Assembly (NCBI GenBank): GCA_038501785.1
Contig: JBAMJR010000025.1
Span: forward strand, 7,024,501-7,088,500
Direction of reading: 5' to 3'
Source of the DNA: Myoxocephalus aenaeus
Lineage: Eukaryota; Chordata; Actinopteri; Perciformes; Cottidae
DNA length: 64,000 nt
In this document: piece by piece, positions 46,511-58,126 of the stretch
How positions within the stretch are numbered: the stretch's first letter is position 1
Layout of the letters: every line of letters begins with the position of its first letter
Translations under genes and position numbers: made by a program
Notes under the pieces: generated by a model
Seen by the model: the letters and a program-made list of their open reading frames with translations, nothing else
Told to the model about the DNA's origin: nothing
Databases searched by the model: none

Positions 46511-48934
46511 CAAGTGGAATAGGTGGAATAGGTGGCGGGGCTTTAACTTGCAAAACTAACTTTAACTGCAAAGAGAATTACAAGGCCTCCAGCTCTCCAC
46601 AGAACTCTTATCTAGCGAAGTGATGCCGGGGTGGTGTCGCCGTATCCTAATGAGCTCTGTGGCGACCCTTTCAAAATAAAACGTATTTTCTCTATTTCGC
46701 TGCCGTTCGATGTTTTGATGTAGTTTATATTGCGAGGGGGTGTTTACAAATGCAAATGATCTAAACACACACATATATATATATCCAGTATATAGACACA
46801 TTAGGCTGACTTATAAAAGTGTCTTGTAAAAATGTGAGAGGGGATTACTTAAACTATTTCTTAAATGCATGCTTTTCAAACAGGAGACATTTGTGATTTG
46901 AGGTATTTGTTGTCATATGCTTCTTCAGTAGCCACAACACATATTACCACCACAGGGCCACAACAGAAAATTGCAAATGAACATTAAATATCAAGGACTT
47001 CACATTATAGACACCACCACTGACCATCCATGTAATTGTAATTTTCTTCAATCTCATAATAGGCCGCTTGTAAAAGAAAAAGTGCCGCCACAGTAAACGT
47101 GTGTTCACACCATCAGCCTCATTTTGAGCCAGAAAAAAAAAAAGCTCTCCTTTTTAGGTTCTTCACCTAAACTACCTCTGTCATGTTTCATATGTGCCGC
47201 ACCGTAAAAGCTTCGAGAACTCAAAGTGTGCGCCGTTAAAGCACGACCCCGTTGCGTTGAGACGAGGAAGCAGAACGTGATAGTTGTGCTCTTTAAGAGT
47301 GTAAACCTTTAAACATGGTCGACTCCTACGAATCAAGTCAATTTCAAGCCAGATCCAAATTTAAACAATAAATTCAACTTTTCCTCCCATGGCAAAGTAA
47401 AAACATGCAGGTTGAAGTGCATCTGGTTGGGAATGGAGCCAGAGCTGCACATGGCGTGGACTCCTCCTCACCACTGTCTTTTACCAGCAGCTCTGGAAAG
47501 CTGTTTGATGACGCTGACGTCTAATGAATGTTAAAACGGACTCCAGCGTCCAAGATCATACGGAGGAGAACCCCTCGACTGGGAGGAAAACCAGAGCGCA
47601 GAGCCAGTTATTTTCAAATGGACCTATATCTCCCTTCCCATTTTTACAATGGATCTTAGGGACATAAAAGCCGACTGGCACCTTCAATGGGAACCGTGAA
47701 AATCAGTCAGATTGGGAGTTAAAAGTCTGTCACTCGCCATTGATGTGCGGCTCCTGTTTGACAGTGGATTTTCCCTTTTTAAGGGGAATAAAAACCCAGA
47801 GAGAGAAAACAATCTTGAAGCTCTCCACGTCTTTGTTAAATCTGAACGAATCCAACACCGTAGGTCTCCTCCTCCTCCTCCTCCTGAAGAAATACCCTTT
47901 CATCTCCACTCCTCTTTGTTGCTCTTTCTCCCTCCCTCCTCCTCCTCCTCCACCTCCCATCTCGCTCCTTGTTTCATTCTCTCGCCCGCAGATCTGAAGG
48001 CTCGGCGTGATCGTGACGGGGCTCGCATAGAACGCGGCCTCCTCCTCGCTGTAATTGCCCATCATGTAGCCGCCTAATCACGGCAGTGGAATCTGGGGGA
48101 GACCGCTTTGACTGTTAATTGACACTGATGGTGATTGGTTGAACCATTTAAGTAGTTAATTAGGGAATTGATTACACATATCGTCGGCGTAGAATTGTAA
48201 GATTCCAGCTGCGTGTTTCGGTGGGACGGCACTTTGTGTGTCGTTATAGATGTTGCTATTATTATGACTGGATCTCATTTGATTATTTATTGATTTGTCT
48301 TTTTATTGCTGCTTTAAAATGTAGAATACATTCGTATTCAACATTTTTGCAGTTTCCACACCATAAAAAAAACTTGAGTCCAGGGGATTGACAGTCAATT
48401 TACAGTCAATGTTCAGTCTCCCAGTCCAATATTCGACGTGCCCGTCGATCCTCCCAAGCTCTCAATCAGCTCGGTCACACGTGTGAGCTCTCTACGCTGG
48501 TATATCCATCTCTGCGATTGGGCCAAACCCTCGATGATACTTCACACCGGCACCATCAGCAGCCCAGAGGCTGTGAAAGGAAGCTGTGTCTCGTCACAAA
48601 CTGCCAAGAATTCACACTCAGGCGCTCCAAAAAGCAGCAGCAGATAACACCCGAAGGGGGCTTTCTATCGGAGAGGAAATCCTTTTTAATGCCATACCGG
48701 TGGGGACAATTATTCCTCAGGGCTGCACACTGGTGGCCAAGTCAGCAGGTGTGAGCCGGAGTGTTGAATGTAGGGTAGGGGGAGACCAGTGAGATCAGCT
48801 GGAGTTCATCTGGGTGGGGGGGGGGCAGTCGCTGTCCGTGGTTCTGAAGCCGGTTTGTGGGAAAGCGAGCGACGCATCCGTTTTCAATTCCAACGCAGAA
48901 AAAGAAAGAAAAGAAAAAAGAAAGAAAAGAAAAA

Positions 48935-49125
48935 AGAAACATGCACTTTATTAATCCCCTTGGGGAAATTCTTCTCTGCATTTGACCCATCCCTGGATAG
49001 GGAGCAGTGGGCAGCCCTGTGAGGCGCCCGGGGAGCAGTTGAGGGTTCAGTGTCTTGCTCAGGGACACTTCGACATGTGAGCTATGGGGGGACTGGGGAT
49101 CGAACCGGCTACCTTGTGGTTGGAT
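48935..49125 (-). mobile_element. tRNA-type SINE-like repeat, copy 3 (reverse orientation)
   Basis: Read on the minus strand it begins AACCACAAGGTAGCCGGTTC with a B-box-like GGTTCGATCCC, continues through CAAGACACTGAACCC, CTGCTCCCTATCC and ATGCAGAGAAGAATTTCCCC, and ends TTAATAAAGTGCATG. An AAAG-rich tract (48898-48938) adjoins its tail. It is the most complete of three copies in the window. Confidence 0.75.
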
Positions 49126-51137
49126 TAATTAAAATGTTCACCACAGAAACAAACCCAGCCAACTGATGGAACATAGAGTTATGAACAAAGAAGCCTCATA
49201 AAGGTTATAAGAGAACACGCAGTACAGATTCCACATTTCAAAAAGGCTTCGGCAGAATGGAAGAGATCCAACCAGACCAACCGTGAGTAATTGGGAGTAG
49301 AGTTGCAAATAATTCATTTCACTGTTGATTAAATCTGCCTTTTTTTTCTTCTTCAATTAAACCATAACTTGTTGAAAGTGAAAAATGTCTGAAAACCGTG
49401 AAAAATCAAAGTTTCCCAGAGCTCTCATTGACATCCTGCTTTGTCCGACCTACAATACAAAACCACAGTCGCTTTTAGACAAATGCAATTCCTCATATTT
49501 AAGAAGCTTTTTTTGACATATTTGCATGATAGATTACTTAAATGATAAATGAATTATAAAAAATGTTGGAGGTACATTTTCTATCCGTATTAATATATTA
49601 CTTGACTAATTATTTCAGCACTAATAAGAAGACATCCAGCTGTCACGACAGTCCAGAGTGTACTTATTCAAGTGTGCATTCTTTTTGTGGGGCTGAAGGG
49701 GTCTGGGGGAGCAGCACATACTTGTTTCCTTCCAAATACATATTCAAATACTTGAACTTGTGTATCAGCCGATATGATACTAGTACGGATATATATATAG
49801 TTCAAGTATCGGTATCGGGACGGAAGACGTGGTATTGCAACATCTCTAGAAATGCGGTTGCACCCAAATGATGTGCAGGTGCAACTCCATGAAAAAGTTA
49901 TGCGCACTTATCACTACATTTGACAATTGTACCATTTCACAGGGTCGTTTAAGCCATTTTTTAATATAAAACATATTGATTAGTGCAGCTTGAAGAAAGT
50001 GTTTCCAGATTTCTTTTTTGTACGTTGCCAGGTTCATGTGGATTTGATGTGTTCCAGAAGAATGTATTCACGCTGGGGCCAAAGAGTTAATTGTGAGGAG
50101 GGCCGCAGCCTGAGACTGCATAAGGATGTAATGTGATACTGATGTGTCTTTCCAGCTGTTTAACTGGGAACCAATAATGAGACAGGATCTCTAAATCAAC
50201 TTGAAATGTTTTCTCGGTTTCTTTTAGGACTTAAGATCCAGTATCACTGCAACATGACACGAGGTTGTAAACAATGAGTTCAAGTACCACATCTGTGACA
50301 TATTAGGATTTTTCTTTTTTTTAAAGAAAAAAAAAAGGCGTCTCGAGGGGATGTGAAGGATGTGAGCGAGTCTCCAACGCATTGCTCAGCTACGATTACA
50401 TCCAGTGTTGCGCATCCTTCCACGTGGCGTCAACATTAACTGCTGACGGATGCTTTTTCACGCATCTTGTTTTAACATTCCTGAGCGACGGTTATCCATC
50501 GAAACGCTAGAAGTAGAATAACGAAACTGTGCCGTCAGTCAGCAAAGCAGCGCCGGAGATAAAACGCCTCAATTTCAAGAATCGTAAGAAGTCTTAATTA
50601 AGGAGATGAGCCCTTGAGCTAATTGTTCAGCAGACAATCCGCTTACATTATCGCATCCCACAAATACCTTTATCTTCCACGCCTTTTAAGTCATTTCTGT
50701 TAATGAAGGTGTACACATTGGCGGTGGCTGAACTTGTATGAAACCGAGGTCAAACAGTTAGAACTTTATCATTGAGTCAATCTGGACCCCTGTGTGTGGC
50801 TGAGAGCTGCAGTGGAGACATTTCAAGGTTTGCACTTGCTCCATATAAAGAGCCGAGCCATCTGCTCAGTTCCTCAAGTGTCTTTATAAGAAAAGAAAAA
50901 TGTCAACCATCTGGATGGGACAAAAAAATCCTCACCAGAACATGTATCTTTATCAGTGATATTCTGCCCATTGGAGATGTAATAGAGTGCCCTCGTCCTC
51001 CTCCCATGTCCTCTTCACGTGTAAGCCGGTGGTCTGAATGAGAACATCTTTTTTTCTGACTCCCCTTGGCGCCCCTTGAAGACGAGAAGAAGTTATGATT
51101 ATACAAAGAATCTCTTTTATCAGAGACTTTAGTTTTC

Positions 51138-51191
51138 AGCAAAGCTCCTGAATCAGATGAACGAAGGTTCATCTGATTCAGGAGCTTTGCT
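51138..51191. repeat. Perfect 25-bp hairpin with 4-nt loop
   Basis: Left arm 51138-51162 (AGCAAAGCTCCTGAATCAGA + TGAAC), loop GAAG, right arm 51167-51191 the exact reverse complement. It lies in aff2 intron 1. There are no flanking duplications and no second copy in the window. Confidence 0.95.
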
Positions 51192-52383
51192 CCATCAAAA
51201 GTAACGGATGGGTTTTTTTTTAAACTGACTCCTTCGAAGAAGATCTGATCCAGCAAAGAATATCTCTATTAACTCAGAAGCATCATTCTTTTATTGCAGA
51301 GGAAAATAAATGAGTAGGGAGAGGAGTGAAGTTATTAGTAATATCTTCGTGTTAGAAAGAAGTGAACTAATTCAACTCACTAAACGCTAGAACTTGACCC
51401 CTCTTCAGAACGACTGTCGGATACGTCCCTGGGTTATCACCACATTCATAGACAAAGTGAACAAAGTGCTGGGATTTTCTTTCATGTTTCTTCAACAGAT
51501 GTATCATTTCCTCGTATAAGTGATATTGAATAGCATCCTAGGTTATCTTTGGTACGCTCTATCTGACACCAAGACATTTACAACATCATCCCTCTTCCCA
51601 GGGGTCTGATCCGAGGCAAAGTCGTACAATAATTCCTGACACAAACTGTACCAAGGAATGAATTATGTAAGAGCCATTGAGTGTGGGAGATGTCCAGAAA
51701 CATGCCGTCTGCCATCTGTCTGGTCCACGGTGGATTTGAATTCTGCAGCTTCTTCGGGGGTGTCGATGGTCTTGGAGGCTTCATCGGCCATAATTTGCAC
51801 CTCAGCAGGACATCGCAACGCATATGTTGTGTTCAATCCCAGAGCGCCAACGTCACCTTGTAGAAGGTTACGTGCCCTTTGTTGGGAGAAATTAGGAAAT
51901 GTAATAATCACTGGCCAAGGGCACAGAACCGTCTGAACCGGCGGCTAGCAGCTGACAGAGCTTTAACCCGAGAGGAACCGGAGGGTGGAAATTCTGCTGT
52001 CCCGCCACCACGGATAGAACGAAGTACTCTATTGGTATCGGTATCACTGTAAGCGTACTGGTGTTTGTCTCTTTTTTTTGGCAACCATCTCTGCAATAAC
52101 TTGATTGGACCACACAACCCTCTATGCTCCTTTTAGGAATCCCCACAACATGGATAATGTGACCATGATCGAAGTCTTTTCAAAGTTTCAGGAAGACTCT
52201 CATTATTACTGATGTTCATGTTAGTGTTGGTAGAGGTTATCACCGTGCTTCCCCGAAATACGTTTTGATTTGATTATTGCTGACTCAGCATTATCCCCAG
52301 AAGTCAATTGTTGATTGACGTGGTTAAGAATTTACATTAAATCCTGAAATACATCCTTATCTTTAGGTAATGCTTGTATACAC

Positions 52384-52708
52384 CAGTGTTTTTCAACCTT
52401 TTTTGAGCCGCGGCACATTTTCCACGATAAAAAAATCCTGCGGCACACCAACAACCCAAAAAGTTACAAAATGTCACATTGTAGCATACTACAGCATATA
52501 TGGTAGGTAATTATTGCGCTACCTACTGGCATGGAAGAGTATTTGATTACTAGGCCAGCCACTATATTGCAGGCTCAGACGCTCAACAATGGAACATTAT
52601 TTGCAGCAACTAAATAATATTTTTTGGGACCGATTAAGTGAAATTGGACATTTTTCCCACGGCACACCTGACGGTGCGTTGACACCTGAACGCACCTGAA
52701 AATCACTG
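52384..52708. mobile_element. Complete hAT MITE with perfect 8-bp target duplication
   Basis: It starts CAGTGTTTTTCAACCTTTTT and ends GAAAATCACTG. Direct repeats GTATACAC at 52376-52383 and 52709-52716 flank it exactly. The 325-bp interior contains the GCCGCGGCACA / CACGGCACACC segment found in related fish elements. Non-autonomous. Confidence 0.92.
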
Positions 52709-53956
52709 GTATACACCATCACACTTCCATAAATAAATAGAGTTAATTTTGCTTGTGTGGTAATATCTTAGAAAATCAAATTTCAAACAAACGATGAAAC
52801 TATAATTGAAAAACAAAACAAAAAACATACGCACACAGAAAATCACCATGACAAACATCAGATAAGACCCAACAGGCACTCAGTGGCTCAATGAGGTGCA
52901 ATAAAAAGTCACTCATGAGTGCAGCTGAAGTACTTATACTGAGGTACTACGTCTCTCTGAGCTGCAATATCTTTATTGGCACAGACCGGTAGAGTCAGAA
53001 GTGAGTGTTCCCCACATCCAAAGCTGTTTGAAACATTTCACACTGAAGCTGCCGGCTTACCGAACACGCAGAAGTGGGGATTGTTGCACTGTGTTGGGAT
53101 ATTATTTCCAGTTAATGGTGTGCAGAAAAAGCGCAATCGCCCTGTCAATAGATGTGACTAAAAGCCTTGTAACTTCTAATTAGACTATAAAGTAGAAGAG
53201 CGTACATAACTGTACCGGATCGTCCCCATGGGACCCCATCACTGTGGTGGCTGCTGTTCTAATATTGGCAGAGTTTCGCACCTTTTAATACCCACAATTA
53301 TCTGTGTAGTTATTGCTCAAGAGTGATTTTATGTCTTTTTTTTTTAAGGATAACTTTCGGGGTTGCTTTCTTTATCAGAGAATCCACAGTGGAGAGATAA
53401 GTGGAGGGTGAGCAGTTTTTATATTATTTTTTTTTTTTAGAGACGGGGGGGAAAAAAAACACCTGAAATTGTAATATTCATCAGATATGCATCAGCATAG
53501 CCGGAAATTGTTGCTCATTTGCCTCAGATGCAATTAATTTATTGGCTGAGAAAATTGAATTATGGATGGGTCAAATTCACTGAATGAAGAGCCTGCTTGA
53601 AATTTACATCCTCTAATTTATTGTTAAAGCCAATAAATAATTAGTTTAATTAGTTAATCAAGTATTTGCTTTAAGTAGTGTTGTTATAAGGTTTGAATTA
53701 GTAATTAGTTAATGAAGTGCGGTGTTTGCCCTCCAGCAGAACTGTGTCATGAGGATATGATGTGATTCTCTCTGAGAACACAGGGTTACGGGTTTCCAGC
53801 TCCCGCTCTCCTGAAAATAATAAGCAGCGCAATCTAAACAATAATCACTTTTTCTTTCAAAACCAGTCTTAACCACTGCACCTCATTAAAAAAAACTAAA
53901 TTCTGTCGCATACATAATAAAAAGCAAAGACTGGGTTCGGCATATCTGCAGGAGCG

Positions 53957-53960
<4 letters not shown>

Positions 53961-53995
<35 letters not shown>
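53961..53995. repeat. (TG)n microsatellite
   Basis: Thirty-five bases of TG, followed at about 54077-54100 by an opposed CA tract. Confidence 0.9.
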
Positions 53996-53996
<1 letters not shown>

Positions 53997-54760
53997 GGGA
54001 GGATTTAGAGAAAGCGAGAGCGAGAGTCTTGGCAGTCAACACCAGGTAGCTTCTGCCCTCATGCCCCCAAGATACAAACACACACACACACACACACAAC
54101 ATCCCAGGCCCCGAGGTTGGCAGAGCCATCTGCCAAGAGGAGCAGGGTGCTGAGGAATGATAATGCATGCGCACACAAACACACACACTCTATTTCTTTC
54201 TTCAAAACACACACACAGACACACAAACACACACACACGCCGGCCTTGAACCGAGCACTCCAGTAGTTTGCTCTTCTCTGCCGTAGCTGGCAGTTGATAT
54301 TGCTGATGCCGACTGTACATCTGTATTGTGAGGACCTTTAAGGTGGCAGGAAGCCGACGCTTGCTTTTACGCAAACATGGTACGTTTTAGCGGGTGTCCA
54401 AAACGTTTTGTAAATTTGCCCTTGCAATAATTGTTGTGTAATTCACAAATGGGCTCTTATGGCAGACCCCACCATCAAGCCAGCCCGTTGGCAGCGCCGC
54501 ACCAGGGTATATACAGGAATCCTGAAGCAAATTTTAATACCTTTCTAAGACTTTTTTAAGACCATCCCAATATTTTTTAATACCTCACCGCCATTTCAAT
54601 ATGCAACCATTGTGACACCTTTAACTTACCAGTTTTAGTTTGTGATAAAGACTACAGACCACTAAGACCACTATGGTACAACATAATTCAAAATAGGTTG
54701 GGATAATAACTCAAGGGCAAAGTTTATTTAACAAACAACATTGCTCGTATTATGTATATA

Positions 54761-54763
<3 letters not shown>

Positions 54764-54804
<41 letters not shown>
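54764..54804. repeat. (AT)n microsatellite
   Basis: About forty bases of AT inside the decayed hAT-like element, at the point where its coding sequence stops. Confidence 0.9.
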
Positions 54805-54812
<8 letters not shown>

Positions 54813-54839
54813 TATTATGTATATATGCTCGTATATATG

Positions 54840-55318
54840 CCCGAATCGTATTATGTAACCCGATTTGTCTTTACCACATGCAAAAGTCTTGGCTATGTTT
54901 GAATCGGGAAACATGGCAGTGAAAACGTCACCCAAGTGTTCATTGCTGTTCAGTGAGTGGTGTTTCTCCGCTGTGTGGAGACACCACAACACCTCCGCAC
55001 GCAGCGTTGCCGTGCCGCCCAGCGCCACCATTATGTCGGCAGAGTGAGCCGTAACGTTAGGTTCAGGTGCGGCTGTGACGGCACTGGGTTGTGGTTGTGC
55101 ACAGAAAGCAGCGATGGAGAGCTGCCGCTCTCGGCGGCTAGCAGCGGCTTTGTGGCTAGCGCAACACATATGGGACCTTAATGCTTGAATTCCCATAGAC
55201 ACGATGCTCATCTTCTTCTTGCACAATATGCCTCCTTGGCATTTCCCTCCACTCGCTGCAGCCATTCTTTAAAGTCCGGCATGTCAAGCCAGGACTCCGC
55301 AAACTTACACTTCCCCAT
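54840..55318 (-). pseudogene. hAT-like transposase N-terminal fragment, frameshifted
   Basis: From a minus-strand ATG at 55316-55318 the frame reads MGKCKFAESWLDMPDFKEWL, then EGNAKEAYC. A short deletion then shifts the frame, which resumes as KKMSIVSMGIQALRSHM and runs on to HSLNSNEHLGDVFTAMFPDS and FACGKDKSGYIIRFG. The W-xx-F-xx-W lead with C...S-H residues is the zinc-finger N-terminus pattern of a hAT-related transposase family common in fish. After RFG the frame enters an AT microsatellite and the catalytic region is absent. A nonfunctional remnant. Confidence 0.65.
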
Positions 55319-55351
55319 GATCGTTCACCTTCTCGTGTTTTCGCGTTGATA

Positions 55352-55429
55352 GGTGCGTTCGTAATTAGCACCGGGAGCGCCAGAGCGTACTGCACTCTGG
55401 CTCTCCTGGAGACAGTTTACGAACGCACC
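55352..55429. mobile_element. 78-bp MITE consisting almost only of inverted repeats
   Basis: Ends GGTGCGTTCGTAA and TTACGAACGCACC are exact inverted repeats. The inner GGAGCGCCAGAG pairs with CTCTGGCTCTCC apart from one mismatch. Nested in the hAT-like element at 54503-55619. Confidence 0.75.
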
Positions 55430-56805
55430 CACAAAAAAAGAATACATTTTTACGATGTTTTTACCCAAACTCTTGGACAGCGAATTAAAAAAAAAAAACT
55501 TCAAAATTTAAGACTTAGTGAAGTCGTGATAAGACTTTTTAATACTTTTTAAGGGTCTTAATTTTCCCCTAATTGATTTATAACCTTTTAATACTTTTTA
55601 AGACACCGCGGATACCCTGCGCACGCTCGGACCTGTGAAGAATCACGGCTAATTTGCACACAGCTTGCACAGCGACGCTGCCGCCGAGGCCACGGTAGTC
55701 GTGTCCTGCATGTTGCTGTCTGGGATTTTTAAGTTTTAAGCAAGCTGGGCAGAGTCAACGCTCCACCTACATGTTGGGATTACCTCCCACTATCAAGCTA
55801 ACGGGAATAATGCCCCACAAAATACTTGTTCTTGTTCATTACAACATTGAAGGTCAGGGTATGGATGGACGATACAAATAATCATAATAATAATGCAACA
55901 TTTACAGTTTACACCAAAATGTAGCCACGTGTTGATTTGCATTTATTTTGGATGAGACAATACAAAACAATTTACTGCAGCAATAGTAGAGACGGAGTAG
56001 GCAACAGCAGAAGCAAGGGAATTGCTTTTCTCAGGATTGACAAAATCAATCTCATCTTTACCAGCGTGGTAAACAAGAAAAGTTAAAACGCTGGAACACC
56101 AAACACTATTTTCATCTTTTTTTCTTGAGGTTAAGTTGAATTTTTTGCCTCATTTCTTTTAATTATTATTTTATTTGTGCATCGTTGTGAACTAGCTCAT
56201 CACAACTAAATTAGGGCTCTTTCAGTGTACCATGTTTTTGAAATGTCAATGAATGGTATCGTTTTTCTAATACAAAGGTTTGTTACATTTGAAGTGCATT
56301 GTTTAAAATCCATCCCATAGGCTGTCCTGTATTTTACCGAGCTCAGTTTGGAGGGAGCATGAAGAGAGACACGAAGCTGATGCTGAATGCGTTCTGTCTG
56401 CAGGGAACTATAAGGATATTTCTAGCTAACTGGTTAACATAGAACAGTAGCAGCGGTCTACACTGATTTATAAATGTGTGTATTCAACTGATTACTGGAC
56501 CGTTACATGAGAAATCTAACAACTAGACTCAACCGTATGGAAGATTACCTCTGAATGTAGCCGTGACGGTCGCGTTATCTTAGCTAACGGTGTGCATTTC
56601 TCCCTCCCAGATGATTGGCCGTGTAAATAGAGTCAACAATCTGACACAAGAACAATAGAGACACATTTGTAACGATGTAATACAAAATCAAAAGAGACAC
56701 TTAACCGGGCTTGCTGAGCAGTAAAGTGTTTGGATGAAAACACTTTGGTCACATCGGCTAATCAAAACCCCTCTTTTAAATGAAAGAGCACTGCTTTATG
56801 ATTTG

Positions 56806-56806
<1 letters not shown>

Positions 56807-56870
<64 letters not shown>
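56807..56870. repeat. (TG)n microsatellite
   Basis: Sixty-four bases of uninterrupted TG. Confidence 0.95.
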
Positions 56871-56871
<1 letters not shown>

Positions 56872-57181
56872 CTGTGGCACATTTGAGAAGAAGAAAGAAA
56901 GATAGAGAGCTCGAGCTAGTTGGCCTCGCAGGACAGTAGATTAAACACGGAACTTAAAATTAAACAGAAATAATAAAGCTGAATTTGCGAGCAGGGAGAC
57001 GTTGGGGACGAGCGAGCGAGACTTAGACAGAGGGCTAATGACGTAGCTTCTCTAGCCGGGGCCAATTTACTGTGAGGTTTCCAAAGGTCATCTCCTACAC
57101 GGAGGCCCGTCTGTGACAAATTACATTATTTACACCGGGTAGAAAGAGGCGCCGAGGCCCGGAGAAGAGCAGGGTGTAAAA

Positions 57182-57183
<2 letters not shown>

Positions 57184-57217
<34 letters not shown>
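57184..57217. repeat. (GA)n microsatellite
   Basis: Thirty-four bases of GA. Confidence 0.95.
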
Positions 57218-57222
<5 letters not shown>

Positions 57223-58079
57223 TTGACTGTAATTGGTCTACGGTGTTAACACGAGAACCCTGAAGACATTTGCTAACGCACCGCCTAATGATGCTCTTAT
57301 CAAAGCACAACACCTGCATTTTTTGACATGGGACAGCTTTGTCCTACGAGGCATTAAGAGATGTTTCGCCGCAACATTTTTGATGGTTAAATTTTTTAGC
57401 ACAGGTAGGACTTCACGCTGCAAAGTCAGCCGCTTCAACGTGCTGCTGCAGGGACATTCAATTACTTGTTTTTTTCTAATTGGGGGAACTCACAATTTCC
57501 GGCACTTACCCGCAGCATTTATGTATAAACAACTTGCACTGATTTCTATGACACATTTTTTAACTGGCTGCCAGTAGGCAAGTCTTTTCAGGGGAGATGT
57601 GGAGCTGAGGAAGTGGTGTGTTTGATGCCCCCATAAGTCTGTCTTAAAGAGAAGAGATGGGGTGATGGTCGTGAGCGCCACGGCGGGACAGACAAAGAAA
57701 AGAGCGCCACCTACAGAAACTAACACTCCACCGACGGAGAAACTGAAGAAAAAGACACGCGTGCTCTTTTTGACCGACAGGTGATGTCTGTAAAGTGCAG
57801 TGTGGAAGCTGTTTGACTGACAGGTGATGATTTGTAACTGCCAAAGATGATGATATCCTGCAATGTGCAAGAGGCTGTAACACCTGCAGTATGGTATGTT
57901 ACTATGTCATGTAGTGGAAGATGAGGTTATGCATTATCAAGCACGACATAGTGATAATTCCTTTTGTTTCTTCATGTTCACTGCATTCAACAGAGTAGGA
58001 TGTGAAATGAAGACGTTCCAGTGGTTCTTATTTCCCCTGAAGGAGAGGACCCAGCTCCCCAAAGACCAGCTTAGCGCGG

Positions 58080-58082
<3 letters not shown>

Positions 58083-58125
<43 letters not shown>
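58083..58125. repeat. (TG)n microsatellite
   Basis: Forty-three bases of TG, continuing into degenerate TGTC units. Confidence 0.95.

Positions 58126-58126
<1 letters not shown>

Larger units (their letters stand above)
54503..55619 (-). mobile_element. Decayed hAT-like element carrying a transposase 5' fragment
   Basis: Ends are CAGGGTATATAC and GCGGATACCCTG, sharing a terminal CAGGGTAT, and both ends carry TTTAATAC/TTTTTAAGAC motifs. A 5-bp CGCAC flanks both sides; a full 8-bp duplication is not visible. It contains the transposase-like pseudogene below, an AT microsatellite (about 54764-54804) and a 78-bp MITE (55352-55429). Confidence 0.65.

Noticed and set aside
48930..49125. A tRNA gene suggested by a B-box-like sequence
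   Set aside because: It cannot be folded into a full cloverleaf and shares its body with the copies at 5975 and 9161, so it is the head of a SINE-like repeat.
51578..52146. Cluster of overlapping 60-92 aa open frames in aff2 intron 1
   Set aside because: They overlap on both strands with no recognisable motif, and none matches the expected aff2 exon 2-3 signature.
54840..55318. The transposase-like frame as a functional host gene
   Set aside because: It is frameshifted near the zinc-finger cysteines, ends in a microsatellite and lies within transposon-like ends, so it is listed as a pseudogene.
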